From assembly GCA_005406025.1 (NCBI GenBank), contig BGZK01000084.1, positions 1 to 64,000 on the forward strand: DNA of 64,000 nucleotides. The letters are read 5' to 3'. Origin of the DNA: Eumeta japonica (Eukaryota > Arthropoda > Insecta > Lepidoptera > Psychidae). The notes below the pieces were generated by a model. It saw nothing but the letters and a program-made list of their open reading frames with translations. It had not been told where the DNA came from and ran no database searches. Every line of letters begins with the position of its first letter. The stretch's first letter is position 1. A program made the translations under genes and the position numbers. Below are positions 1 to 10,959 of the stretch, in pieces.

Positions 1-320
1 TTAATATGATAAAATCATGATTCCAGACATTAATGTGATTTATATTGTAATTATTGTATTTAAGATTCAGCTCAGTTGAAGTTCAGTAGTTTTATATGTT
101 TAGTACGACAATAATGTATCAGTTGATATACAGCATACTGATCTGCTCTACCAGACGTAATCATTAATACAAATAGGAAAGAAAATAATTTAAACAGCAA
201 AAAAATATACAAAAACTTGATAATCTCTTAAAAATACAAAAACATATGTAATCACAAATAAAATCTATATATGCATTTCAAATATTGATTTTACAAATCT
301 TTTAAAGAAAGTAAAACCCA
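1..320. other. AT-rich flank downstream of PYROXD1
   Basis: Low-complexity AT-rich sequence lying 3' of the minus-strand PYROXD1 stop codon. It should contain the PYROXD1 3' UTR. I see no second gene and no clear polyadenylation hexamer in the right place. Confidence 0.5.
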
Positions 321-1736
321 TTAATCAAAATAATCATCAACATCAATGTCTGGATTAAGAATATCATCACCGAAAGGACTTAGATCTATTTGATCTAATA
401 TTAAATTTTCACACATTTCTTCTAAATCAGTTTCACCTATTAATATAGCACCCTGTAGTCGATCATTATGTAATACAAATTTTATATATTCTAGTCCAGG
501 TGTGGTTCTGATGAGTATTTCATAATTCTTACCCAAACCTTGCCCATTATATTTTCCCAATAAAACAACGCGATATCCAAATAGTGACGTACAATGAGTG
601 AAAAGTTCAAAACAGAAATCTTGCAATACTTCTTCATTAGTTATCCTTCCATGCATTGCCTTAGCAGCCATACTAGCCATCTGCCGGGCTTGAGTCCACA
701 AACGTAACTGAAACCAATTTGGTGCATGTTCCCAAGCAGCATAAGTTACATCACCAGCAGCAAACACATCTTTGGTAGACGTTTCTTGGTATTCGTCAAC
801 AGCCAAACCCCCATCTGGCCCTCTGTTTGGTATCGCATCCCAAGAAAAATTTACAGCAGGTTCCACTCCAGTAGCTGACACCACAAAGTCACAATGAATT
901 ATTTTACCATTTGATAAAGTCACTTTTAATGGAAATTCATTGTCATCAACTTCACAAACAGAATCTATTGTAACTTTATAAAGGATTTCCAGTTCTTGCT
1001 CACTATTTTCATCTTTGGTCTCTTGAAGTTTTTTGTACCAGTCTGGGCCCAAAGCAGCTGATTTTAAGTTTTTATTAATAGAAACAACTGTATCTTCCTC
1101 TGAAAACACATGCCGTCTTAAAAGTGTCGGTTTTTCAGAAGAGGATTTACTTCTAAAGACCTGTTGAAAAAATTCAGCTGCACCAGGATCAATAAATGTA
1201 GAAGATATATAATCATCACGAATTACCCAAACTTTATTTATTCCTTTTGTTGCATGTACAATTTCTGAAGCAATGCCACCATTGCCAACAATCACCATTC
1301 TCCTTCCATTATTTAACTTTTCCTGAAATTCTTGCACTGAATCTGTATCTCTGATACCAATTATTCGTTTGCATGTTTTAGCATCTGAAATAAGTTTTGG
1401 TACACCACCAGTACAAATACATACACATTTATAATGTATTACTTGTCCACCATCAGTTATAATACATTTTGTTTTTGTATCAATAGACTTAAGAGAATCA
1501 TAGATAATTTTCAAGTTAGGGTGAATTTTTTTCAAAGATTCTGCTTCAGTTTCAGTAACATCAAATTTTACAATAGTTTTTGCAAAAAAGGAAACATTGG
1601 TCACATTTTTCACTAAAGATGAAGCAGTAACAATGACTGCTGATTCTTCTGGATGTAATATAGCAAGTGTCTCTACACATGTTACTCCTGCTATACCACC
1701 ACCAACTACCACATATGTGGCATTCGTTTCAGTCAT
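321..1736 (-). CDS. PYROXD1: PYROXD1-type FAD/NAD(P)H pyridine nucleotide-disulfide oxidoreductase
   Basis: A single open frame encodes about 471 residues. It has the two-dinucleotide-domain layout of class I pyridine nucleotide-disulfide oxidoreductases: an N-terminal FAD Rossmann motif VVVGGGIAG at residues 9-17, a second nucleotide motif VIVGNGGIA at about 148-156, an ATG motif near 288, and the FAD-contacting AAGD motif near 326-329 followed by a C-terminal dimer-like domain. Length is close to the human protein (about 500). In animals PYROXD1 is a nuclear and cytoplasmic flavoprotein needed in muscle; it is reported to protect the tRNA ligase RTCB from oxidative inactivation. I chose the ATG at 1736; the frame extends three codons further but only to a TTG. 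There is no sign of an intron, unlike the multi-exon vertebrate gene. No frameshift or stop is present, so it looks functional. Confidence 0.9.
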   Translation of the reverse strand: MTETNATYVVVGGGIAGVTCVETLAILHPEESAVIVTASSLVKNVTNVSFFAKTIVKFDVTETEAESLKKIHPNLKIIYDSLKSIDTKTKCIITDGGQVIHYKCVCICTGGVPKLISDAKTCKRIIGIRDTDSVQEFQEKLNNGRRMVIVGNGGIASEIVHATKGINKVWVIRDDYISSTFIDPGAAEFFQQVFRSKSSSEKPTLLRRHVFSEEDTVVSINKNLKSAALGPDWYKKLQETKDENSEQELEILYKVTIDSVCEVDDNEFPLKVTLSNGKIIHCDFVVSATGVEPAVNFSWDAIPNRGPDGGLAVDEYQETSTKDVFAAGDVTYAAWEHAPNWFQLRLWTQARQMASMAAKAMHGRITNEEVLQDFCFELFTHCTSLFGYRVVLLGKYNGQGLGKNYEILIRTTPGLEYIKFVLHNDRLQGAILIGETDLEEMCENLILDQIDLSPFGDDILNPDIDVDDYFD

Positions 1737-3270
1737 TTTACACAATTTTCTTCTTCAAAACTTATTAAACATTTTTTACACAGATATGGTAAATACCACT
1801 AATATACAAAAAGAACCCAATTAAACCTATTTCTTCGAAAATACATATGTAATCACACCAGTACAGATCTTTAACATTAAAGATAAGACTTTATTTTGTA
1901 CAAAACAATATGATAAACTGTATTATGTAAATAGATTAAACACCGATTACATGTAAGTACTAATTACTGCATTGTTTGAATTACCCAAGAACAATTATCA
2001 TTTTGAGCAGTGTTGCTAACTCCTACACGTTCGAATCCCTAAACTCAATATCAAAAGTCGCTAGAAAGTCGCTAAAACTGTCTGGGAGAGGTGCCAGGGG
2101 TCACTGGCGCTGTGAAACATTAGGATAGGTGAAAAAAAACTAAGAAATGTATTGATAAGTAATTAGATTATAAGTAAAATACATATCGGCGCAATAACTT
2201 ACAATATCTAACTTTTAATTAAATAATTATATGATCATCATTGTGACAATCACACAAATTTCGCTAAAAATACTAGATACATACAATCGCATTTTTATTA
2301 ATAAAAAAAATTCAATATCAAATTTATATACATCACTTAATCATCGTCGTCACTTAATAAATCAAATAATTCTTCAGTCTCATGCTCGTCTCATACAGCT
2401 GCAGTTAAAGTAGAGGGTTGAACATCGCTCAAAAGCAGACATTAAATAGTAGAAATTATCGTAGATCTGGCTGGATCCAAAACTGGATCGTTTTCATTTT
2501 TGAAACTAGAACTGTTTTAATTTGTACTTCAGAAGTCGCCAGATATTATTATTATGTAGATAAACAATTTTTAACGACAAAGATTTTTTTAGTCGCTAAG
2601 ACTTGAGCAAAAGTTGTCACTTCTAGTGACAAAGTTGCTAAACTGGCAGCACTGACTCTGACAACAGTTCATAGATAATAAACTATTTGGTAGCCTTGGT
2701 AAAAAAATTAATATATAAAAATATCGAATTTTTGCGGAAAATAATCTATATATATATATCGACGATATTATTTTTTTCGATATATCGATTTTCAATTTTT
2801 ATTTTCAGATATCGAAAACGATATATAAATATTTTCCCGAACACAAATAACTGTGTTATTTGTGTTCGGGGCGAAAATGAAGGCGTTGTGATCGCTCACG
2901 TTCAACTCGCGATTCGATTAGGTGACAACGCGATCAATCGAATCGCCAATTTCATGTGGGTTTTATGGTAGCCACCCTGAAAAGCCAACTATGATGACAC
3001 GGACATGCGTAGTATTAAATGGTAATCTCATAATTGTTTGTGGTCATCTGTTGGTTTGGTTTGGTTAGTGTCACTGTCGCGTGTTGTTTGCGATGATTGA
3101 TTTTTATTATCATATTTTCTGTTTGGAAATTCTTCACAAAAAAAGAAAAGAACGATCCTGTTTCATGCAACTTGTGCGGAAAGATGTATAAAACATGTAG
3201 TAACACGACAAATTTATGATGTCTATATCAGACGAATACTGGTTTCAATGATGGTTAATCTTAAGTTAAT
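1737..3270. other. Intergenic region upstream of PYROXD1
   Basis: Contains the presumed PYROXD1 promoter and 5' UTR (minus strand) just above 1736. Visible structures are a 15-bp-arm hairpin at 2836-2870, an 11-bp inverted repeat (2909-2919 with 2936-2946) in a locally CpG-rich patch, and TATCGATAT-rich runs at 2745-2825. No convincing gene is present. A short frame ending at 3219 carries a CxxC half zinc finger (see findings). Confidence 0.4.
2836..2870. repeat. Perfect hairpin, 15-bp arms with a 5-nt loop
   Basis: CCCGAACACAAATAA (2836-2850) is followed by loop CTGTG and its exact reverse complement (2856-2870). The flanks continue the pairing imperfectly (TTTT before, CGAAAA after). It could be the terminus of a small foldback element; no function is implied. 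Confidence 0.8.
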
Positions 3271-3531
3271 ACAGGATGTTATAAAAGATTCGAATAATAT
3301 TTTAGAGAGTGATTGTACTCATGAATATGAACAACTTTTACTATGAGGACATATTTGAAATCGCGAAAAAAAAAGCTGTGTTATGCAAAAGTGCTGCGCT
3401 ACTCGACTAATATGTATGAAACAGCTGATTTTTTTTTTGAGATTTCGAATATGTCCCCATAGTAAAAGTTGTTCGTATTGATGGGTACAAAGACCCCTTA
3501 AATTATTATTCGAACCTTTTGTAACATCTGT
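3271..3531. mobile_element. Foldback MITE with ~95-bp terminal inverted repeats
   Basis: The left arm beginning ACAGGATGTTAT (3271) is matched, reverse-complemented, by the right arm ending at 3531, whose complement begins ACAGATGTTAC. The arms stay alignable for about 95 bp, including a shared GAACAACTTTTACTATG core, leaving a central spacer of about 70 bp. The sequence TTAAT lies immediately outside both ends (3266-3270 and 3532-3536), consistent with a target-site duplication. There is no coding capacity, so this is a non-autonomous DNA element. The superfamily is not assignable from the termini alone. Confidence 0.8.
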
Positions 3532-3586
3532 TTAATATGTACGATTTTTGAATAAATAAAATAATAAATATGCCAGATATGTATAT

Positions 3587-3615
3587 TACCATACCATATA
3601 GTATATGGTATGGTA
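3587..3615. repeat. Perfect 29-bp palindrome
   Basis: Fourteen-base arms TACCATACCATATA and TATATGGTATGGTA surround a single central G. It lies about 50 bp beyond the foldback element, in AT-rich DNA. Confidence 0.85.
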
Positions 3616-4617
3616 GGACAGTTGTCCAACCAAACCTGAAATCTGTCAAAGTGACTCGTGTCAAAATTATGTGTTTGTCATTGTGTCAGTAAAAATTTTG
3701 CATTAAGTAACCCCAAGCAAGATTAAACTTAATAATCCAACAATTAAACGATAAAAACGTTGACGTACCGGTGACAAGACGTATCTATACCGTTACGTCG
3801 GTAAAGCAGTAAAACACGGAGTACATTTATGTATAATTTATTAAAAATATGTATTCAATATTTTAAGCATTTATCTCAAATAAAAAAATCTTTGAAGTGG
3901 AAGGAATAAGTATAACAGATAGCAGTTCTTTTTATATTATATAAGGTTACATATAAGGAAAAATAAAACCTGTTTTAGTTTAGTTAGAGAATTTCAATTA
4001 GACAAAGTTTTGGTAATGAAATATTAGTAATATCAGCTTTATATTCTATAATATTTAAACCCACAAAAAACAGTTTTACTATATAATGTCGCACCAAGTA
4101 CACGTTAAATTATTCTTACAAATAATGATAAAATTATTTTTATTTCTGTGAAAACAAAAAAATTAAAATAAATCTCTGATTTTTACAAAAAAATCAGATC
4201 CAACGGAAACACAGCCGTAAAATACCTCGTCAAACATGTATCCAAACGTCGTGTTTAGTGACAGTATTATTTATATGATTCCAACGACAAATTAATAGTA
4301 ATAGTCGAGCTGAGTATATGTTAAAATAATGATTAATTAAATTTATTACAAAAAAAAAAGAAATAATATGCCAAGTATTCCTTTCAATTACTCAAATGTA
4401 GCACTTAAAATAAATAATCGATTCAATAAAATGGCTCATTGATTTGAACTAGAAATATATCGAATCGTTTAAATACATTGTATTTCTTTGATAAAATGGT
4501 TTTCAAAAAAATAGGTAAAAATTAACAAAAAAAAAATTGCTCGAAAATTAGGAAAAGATGTACTTAGCGCATCACTTTTGCATTAAATTAAACATCAAAG
4601 TTTATTTTTTATATTTC
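3616..4617. other. AT-rich intergenic DNA
   Basis: No open frame, RNA gene or repeat that I can recognise. Confidence 0.5.
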
Positions 4618-5235
4618 TGCCCGTGCGAAGAGCAAAAAGGAGCAAAAACCCATTATGGGCTGTCCGTGCGCCCGGACGCACGGGATGTGTCCGACTCTCA
4701 CGGACTAAAAACCCCCTGAAGCATTAAGGCGCTTACCTTTAGCCCGTAGGCTTTTCAGACTTCATCTAAGCGGCCAGAAGGCACTAGGGAATGTCAACGG
4801 CGTGAAGGTCAGGAAACCCTTTCGGGTTACCACGACATAATAACGTCATAGGTGAATGTGTTGCCCTGGGAAGAGGCAAAAATAACTAAACTACCCTGAG
4901 GTATAGATTAATAGTAAATGACGCTTGAAAAAATTACGGGAGCGCTCCCTAGACGCAGAAACCGTGCGCGGGCTCGGCGTGCAGACGGCAGGGTCGCCGG
5001 AGTGCGTAGCCGGGACGGACGCCCGTGGCTTAACAGCCGCCGCGCGACTCACACTGCGTGGCACCCCATACCAAATGTACTTTGTGCCCCACACACTCAT
5101 ACACGCGCGGAGCCCGACACTACGGAACGCAGCTCGAAGGAACACTGACACGCAGTAGCACACTAAACTAAACGTGTAGTCCAGGGGACTGGACCGAAGG
5201 CGACCGATCGCAACAAAGAAACAACCGGAACTGAG
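4618..5235. other. GC-rich block, unidentified repeat or retroelement 5' region
   Basis: Base composition switches abruptly to GC/CpG-rich at about 4618 and back near 5235. The block contains short hairpins (CCGTGCG-CCCGGA-CGCACGG near 4670). The overlapping frames on both strands are arginine/alanine-rich, as expected of GC-rich DNA read by chance, with no domain. The sharp edges suggest an inserted element, perhaps a LINE 5' untranslated region, but I could not place it in a family. Confidence 0.35.
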
Positions 5236-8200
5236 GAACAACCGGAACTAACATCAAAGTGATTCGTGCGTTGTCATCACTTTCGAAAATTCCCGCTTTT
5301 GCTTTGCATAACCAATTATAAACCTACTAAAAAGGTCACAGTAATAGATGCGTCTAGCCGAAATAAGTATTTGTTGAATTCACTAAGTACTTACGTTAAT
5401 TTAGTAAGCATATATATAGTAAGTACATGTTTCTGGAATCATTCAACCACTTTATGATTTACCAGGACTCGACTACAATACCCTTTTGTATTAGTCATAA
5501 ACTTGACTTTCCTTTTCCTTTTGTTTTAACAATTATAAATACATAACAAAGAATAAAGATTGAATAATCAACTTAAGAATTTCTGACAATTTCAACTAAA
5601 ACTACCATTTCAAACTTTACATTTAAAAATCAATTTAAATAAATCATTTGAATATTTTAATCCGCCTCACGCGCTATGAAGTAGCGCCATTTATGAGAGG
5701 ATGCGAAGGCATCACACTATTAACCTCATTAGGCGCTTTCTGTTCGAGTCGGAAAAGTAATTAATGCAATAGATATCCATGACACTTGGCTTACTCACAT
5801 ACTACAACGGGAAAAACTTTACCCTGAACACAGCGTGAATTTCTAGTAATTTTGGAACATTATCGTTTCAGTTACAATCTAGACAAAAAGGAAAAATTAT
5901 AAACAGTGATTCTCATAAACATACGACTTACTTGATTGATCAGAGTTAATTTCGATATGAATACAGATAAAATTTCGACTTTTGTTAATTGGCTTTCTCG
6001 TAGATTCTGTCACTTTCATAATTCAATATCTAGCCTTACATTTAAATAACGTGTGTCTGTATGTCACTTTGAAATTATGAGAAAAAGCAGTTTCTCGTAT
6101 CGGAACAATAAACCGAAAAATATTATAGAGAAAGTGAACTTATAACTCTTAATTAATGTTTCAATAAATTATTTGGGATGCTGAAGCAATGATACCTTGA
6201 ATGCATGGAAAAAATTATAAACTCCAGGTATATCTATTAACCAGGAAATTTATTTTCATCACAAGAATATTGTTAACTATATTGTGTGACAGATATCGTG
6301 AGTAATGAGACAAATTAACCAAAAAAGGTCTGTCTATGAATTATTTAAATACATAACACTTGGTCTCATATTTATTATCTTTTATCGCCTTTAGGTATTG
6401 TCCTTTCCAGAAGGTAAGAAAATAGAAAAAGTAATTTTATTAAGACATTGCATTTCCAAAAAATATAAAATTAAGTTTAGACTTACTTCTGAAATAATAC
6501 ATACATTGTATCTCATATTTTTTTATTTTAACCGGCCCTTTTCCGCTTCGGATTTTTGTTTATATAACTATGCCAAAAAATATATATATTTCAGATTATA
6601 ATGATGTTAACTAAGTGAAACGTTAAAAAAAACCTACTTTATATCATGATTTTCACTCTGGAATGTATTATTACTGTGCAATATTTGATAAGTTTTTCAT
6701 TCTTGTTGTAATCCACAGTCAATGTCATTTATTATATTAAACAAACGTTGACCATCTTTAGTAATTTTGAAATAGTACAAAACTAAAACCAAGAACAATT
6801 TTTTAGTAAAACGTAACACGTAATTCTAGAGATACTGCAAATTCATAATTTTTTTCCGATCATTGGTGAATTAAGTTATATTTTTAAGTAATCGATATTA
6901 ATCATATGGATTGTTTTGTATGAAAAAATTTACCCGTTATTGATTTAACAACATTGCAATCAACAAGGCCAAAAATAATCGCCTTATTCGCTCTGACTTT
7001 AACTCATATACTCACAAAAAATGTGAGTGTATTTAACGTCAGTGTATATCTGTGATCGATCATGAAGTTCCGACTTCTTAAGCAGAGGTCGCGTCTTATA
7101 AAAAATTACAAAGCTCTAAGCATACAATATCAATGCAGCCAAAAAATAACTAACTAATTGGTAAAATGACCTATAATAATGCCTTCTTATGTGCATGAAT
7201 GAAAAATTTTTGTTACTCTTTGAATCTATATAAGTAAAGAACGAATTATTTGTCTTTGTTGAATACTATTTTAAATGTCGTTATCAACGCTTTAAATTCA
7301 AAAACATTTAAGTGTACTTATGGACATGGTGGTTTTTTTAACTATACATAATATAATAATATAGATTATTTGAGCAAAATAACTGTTTATCGCATATATT
7401 AAACTATGTAGCATATACTTACAATACATATATCGCACAATAAATAAACCAACAACAGAAAAAAGTTAAAAGAGCAAACAAATGTTTAGCTGTAAACAAA
7501 TGTAATTTATAAATAAATAACTGTCGAAAAATAATGTTTATATAATTTTAAGGGTTGATGACAGTTACTCTCGATTTATTCACTAGAATACCCAAAATTT
7601 TTTTAACAGTAACGAATGTTAATTATAAGACACATATAGAGACTAACATATTGCATAATACTCCATTAAATTATAAAAGAAAGTACAATAGACGATTAAT
7701 TTTCAAATCGTTCTCGCGTATGGGCAAATGGTTCGTCCGCCAGAGGGGTGTTATTTTCAGTCAAGTGTTATGCCCCCATCTAGTGGAAGAGAGTTTGCAC
7801 TATAATAAAATTCTCCAAAAGTAATGGGTGTCACGTAGTATAAACTTTTCAAGTACTGTTTTATGATATCACAATATTTATTTTATTTTATTTATTTATT
7901 GCTTGTTTTGAAAAAGACTATTAATATAATTTAAGTGCTACAACGATTTATTTGTTTAATTATTTATAATAAATTATTTATTATGAAAAGTATATTAAAG
8001 CAATATTATATTAATCAAAATTAGCGCTTATGCATCAACAGCGACACCTGAGATGTCTTCAGACAACTTAAGGTACTACCAGCTTCGAAATAAAATATTC
8101 TACTGAAGTTGGTAAAATCTCGTAGAATCGAAAACAGGCGCAAGCGCAAAATAATTTCGTAGCTGAATAAATATGAAATAACTAAGAAAACAAAGTAATT

Positions 8201-8560
8201 GTTGGAAGTAAATATAAATATATATGTATATATAAAATACTTTTTCACATATATATATATATATATATATATTGCCTAAGATCGACATACTTCATTAATA
8301 TACTCGGTTTCCTTCTAGTGATTATTTATAGCATATTTGTGTTGATTATTTCATACGAAGTTATTTTAGTGAATTATGACTTTCATAATATAATATCGAT
8401 TTCAAAGTTTATGATTAAATAGTAGTTTAATTTCAATTATTATTTATTTTCTATGTGGTAGGTTGGTGCATATTGATGCACACGACTTCGAAGTCATTTA
8501 ATACGACTAATTCATTCATAAATAGCTGTCTACATAATCTGAGAGAGTATGGGTGAGGAC
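5236..8560. other. AT-rich intergenic DNA
   Basis: No supported gene. Short frames are AT-rich noise. A TA microsatellite lies at 8249-8273. A less AT-rich patch at about 7720-7840 could be a transposon fragment but has no recognisable ends. Confidence 0.5.
8249..8273. repeat. (TA)n microsatellite
   Basis: About twelve TA units in uninterrupted array. Confidence 0.95.
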
Positions 8561-8562
8561 TA

Positions 8563-8760
8563 ATGATGGGTGAGTTGTTCTGCAAATACGTCATGTACGC
8601 TGACGATCAAGTAACTCTTGCGCCATCGGCGTGCGAGCTGCAGGACAAAGTAACTGAAATCAATGATTCTATTAACAAAAGAGGTATGGAAGTAAATGCC
8701 AACAAGATTAAGTTGAAGGTGTTGGAAAGAGGCGAGACACTACTGAATGCGACGTATACC
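8563..8760 (+). pseudogene. RTE-like LINE reverse transcriptase fragment, 5' part
   Basis: The frame contains the YADD reverse-transcriptase catalytic box (VMYADDQVTLAP), then a region reading SINKRGMEVNANKIKLKV and LERGE, which matches the palm-to-thumb segment of RTE-type LINEs. The frame has no start and stops being LINE-like near 8760, exactly where a long-inverted-repeat element begins. The same protein resumes at 9676, after that element. It is a dead fragment of a few hundred bases. Confidence 0.7.
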
Positions 8761-8767
8761 TTTTGTA

Positions 8768-9663
8768 ATCGATCATGCGTCTTCCCGCAAATATTCATAA
8801 TCTTCTTCTTTTTTAGAATAACTTTGCAAAGTCATTGAAGTAGTCGTATCTGGGAAAAATAGCTTAAGATGTAAACGTGTAATGTACCAAGTACAAGCCC
8901 TAGCGCGATGATGAGTAACACGATGCGCCCGCTCAAACCGTCGCCAACTCGCAATGACGGGCGCCGACGCCCGCCGTGCAATTTGCCACCATGTGCAATT
9001 CAGTGTCTAATAAGTCCTTCGCGTGTATGCACGTGAGCGCGCGGTTAACGACCGGACGTGCGGCTATAAAGGTTTATTTTGTTATAAAGTGTTACGTTTA
9101 CGATACTGACGTTTTTGAAACTAAGATTGTGTATGATTAATATTGAAGTGCTTAACAATAATGCCTTTCACTGCTATCGAATATGCAAACATGATTTATT
9201 ATTAGAGAGTTTGAAGAGGTGACATCTCTGCTGCTTTAAGACTTTTAGTGAAACTTGCCCTGATAGTCAACAACCTACGATCCATGAGCAATATCGCATG
9301 CTGTTTATCATTTACGCAATAATTAGCTTTTAGCGCCACAAACTTCCCTAGGCGACCACCGTGGTGATCGTACATCTGAAATCTCTTCATTGACAACATC
9401 AAGTGTCATTTGTAGGAAAGTAATTAGATAAATTGTTTATGAATTATAATCGCATTTCCCGTTCGTTACGTGCTCAGGCGCGGCGCGGGGCATGTGAGCG
9501 TTTGGGTGCGTCTCCTCGATCATTTCGTAGGGCTTTCCGTGTACTTTTTTATGTTACTTATAAGCATATTTTCAATGATACATATTTGTTATACTTATCT
9601 CGGCAAAGTTGTTCTAAAAAAAGAGGAAGTTATAAATATTTGCGGAAAGATGCATGATCGATT
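8768..9663. mobile_element. Long-terminal-inverted-repeat element, copy 1, inserted in an RTE LINE
   Basis: The left end, reading ATCGATCATGCGTCTTCC at 8768, is repeated inverted at the right end (to 9663). The arms pair over about 90 bases, through the shared stretch complementary to GGCAAAGTTGTTCTAAAAA. The inner edge also shares a GAAAAATAGC segment with the copy at 22.9 kb. The interior is unusually CpG-rich (about 8930-9070 and 9465-9530) and holds a 66-codon minus-strand frame (9202-9402) with no recognisable domain. No transposase is present, so it is non-autonomous or a foldback element. Exact ends and target duplication are not resolved. Confidence 0.7.
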
Positions 9664-9675
9664 CCATCCTGTATG

Positions 9676-9770
9676 CAGAAAGTGAGAGTGTCGAACAAGC
9701 GAATGAGTTTGTATATTTGGGTAGTCTGTTTACAAATGATAGTATGTACTTATATGCAGTTGGGCGTTTG
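9676..9770 (+). pseudogene. RTE-like LINE fragment, 3' part after insertion
   Basis: The frame resumes with ESVEQANEFVYLGSLFTND, the conserved segment that follows the reverse-transcriptase thumb in lepidopteran RTE-type LINEs. Together with 8563-8760 it shows one LINE copy split by the intervening inverted-repeat element. Similarity is lost after about 9770. Confidence 0.7.
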
Positions 9771-10265
9771 GTGTTAAAATTTTTGCTGATTTACAAAATA
9801 TGTAATCAGAGAAATTTAAAGTCTGATTATAAAGATCTGAAGATTAATTATTTTATTCTTAAAACACTTAGTTCATGGTATGGAACGCTATTATTTTTTG
9901 AAATATATGAAATGCAAAAGAAAGCATTTATTTCAAATTAAAATCAAACCTAAGTGCACACATATTACTAAATAATAAAATAATAATTGCCTTGATAAAT
10001 GTTATAAGAGTAATAAAAATAACGTGTTTTAATAGAAGTATTTTAATAAATGTTGATTTATAGGTTGTGAATCAAAGTGCTCTGACATGTATTAATATAT
10101 CCTGTGAGTGGAACAGTTTGATACTAATTCCATTTCTGCCTACTGTGGTAGAGTCATGCTATGGTTAAACTTGGCTACATGATGCGATAATGGACCGGCC
10201 ATAGTAGGATAATCGACCTGTGAAATATCACAGTTTCACATAATATAGATGTGATGTAACAACTT
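9771..10265. other. AT-rich intergenic DNA
   Basis: No gene recognised; the 95-codon frame continuing to 9941 is LINE debris plus AT-rich noise. Confidence 0.4.
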
Positions 10266-10515
10266 CCGCTATTTCTTTTCATCCAGGGAATGAGCATTCC
10301 GATAGTCAATTCCCATCCATCACCCCATACCATCATCCGTCATCCTCTTTTCCTCCATCAGCCTACTACTTTCTCCCCAGATATCCGATTCCTATCCAAC
10401 AGGCCGGCAACGCACTGTTGACTCTTCTATGATTTAAGTGTCCATGGGCAGCAGTGATCACCTGCTTTTTGATGGCTTGTATGCTCGTTTGCCTCCCAAT
10501 CTTCAATAAAAAATA
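10266..10515 (+). repeat. Dispersed lepidopteran repeat (3' end family)
   Basis: Contains the phrases GGCCGGCAACGCAC and TCCATGGGCAGCAGTGATCA, followed by TGCTCGTTTGCCTCC and an A-rich tail. This wording recurs in very many moth and butterfly sequences near the 3' end of a dispersed element. I recognise it from experience and cannot verify the family name. Upstream is a pyrimidine-rich CATCC/CATCA stretch. Confidence 0.5.
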
Positions 10516-10749
10516 TCTTAATAAATAGGATATTTTTTCTGAAAAAATTTAGAAGTAAATTCGTCGTAAAAAGTTAATAAGATAAACACTAAACACATAT
10601 AAATACTTTACAAATAATTACCGTCAATATGCCATCTTTTTTTCGTCCGAAAGACAATCGTATGAAAGTGTCCCAATTCTCTTTACACGACCGTCACCTA
10701 AGTGCTTTCATTAGCGTCAGTAAAAATGTGGAGTCCTCGCATGACGGCG

Positions 10750-10781
10750 GTGGTGCTATGGTGCCTACACCATAGCACCAC
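10750..10781. repeat. Perfect inverted repeat, 14-bp arms
   Basis: GTGGTGCTATGGTG and its exact reverse complement flank CCTA. It sits just outside the conserved BEL/Pao segment and overlaps the end of that open frame, so it may mark a rearrangement junction. Confidence 0.8.
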
Positions 10782-10959
10782 AACAACGCGGTATTCGCAA
10801 GTCTCGCACCTTATTCAGCCAGAAGAGCCAAATTGCATGTATCTTATCTGGGATTTCGTCATCCAAGTCGATGTCCAGCATCCATGTCGCTTGCAAAATT
10901 TTCTTGATTGCGACGGTGAGGAAAGTGATAAATCCTAGCGGATCGAAGATGCTCATCCA
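10765..10959 (-). pseudogene. BEL/Pao retrotransposon pol fragment
   Basis: The minus-strand frame reads MSIFDPLGFITFLTVAIKK, then ILQATW, and ends LRIPRCCG. The order SIFDPLGF, LQATW and RIPRC is the signature of the reverse transcriptase/RNase H connection of BEL/Pao elements. Only about 60 codons survive. LINE-like or LTR-like remains may extend to about 11,160 on the same strand, but I see no LTR. Confidence 0.7.

Noticed and set aside
4891..5241. Overlapping arginine-rich frames on both strands
   Set aside because: Explained by CpG-rich composition; no domain, start context or splice support.
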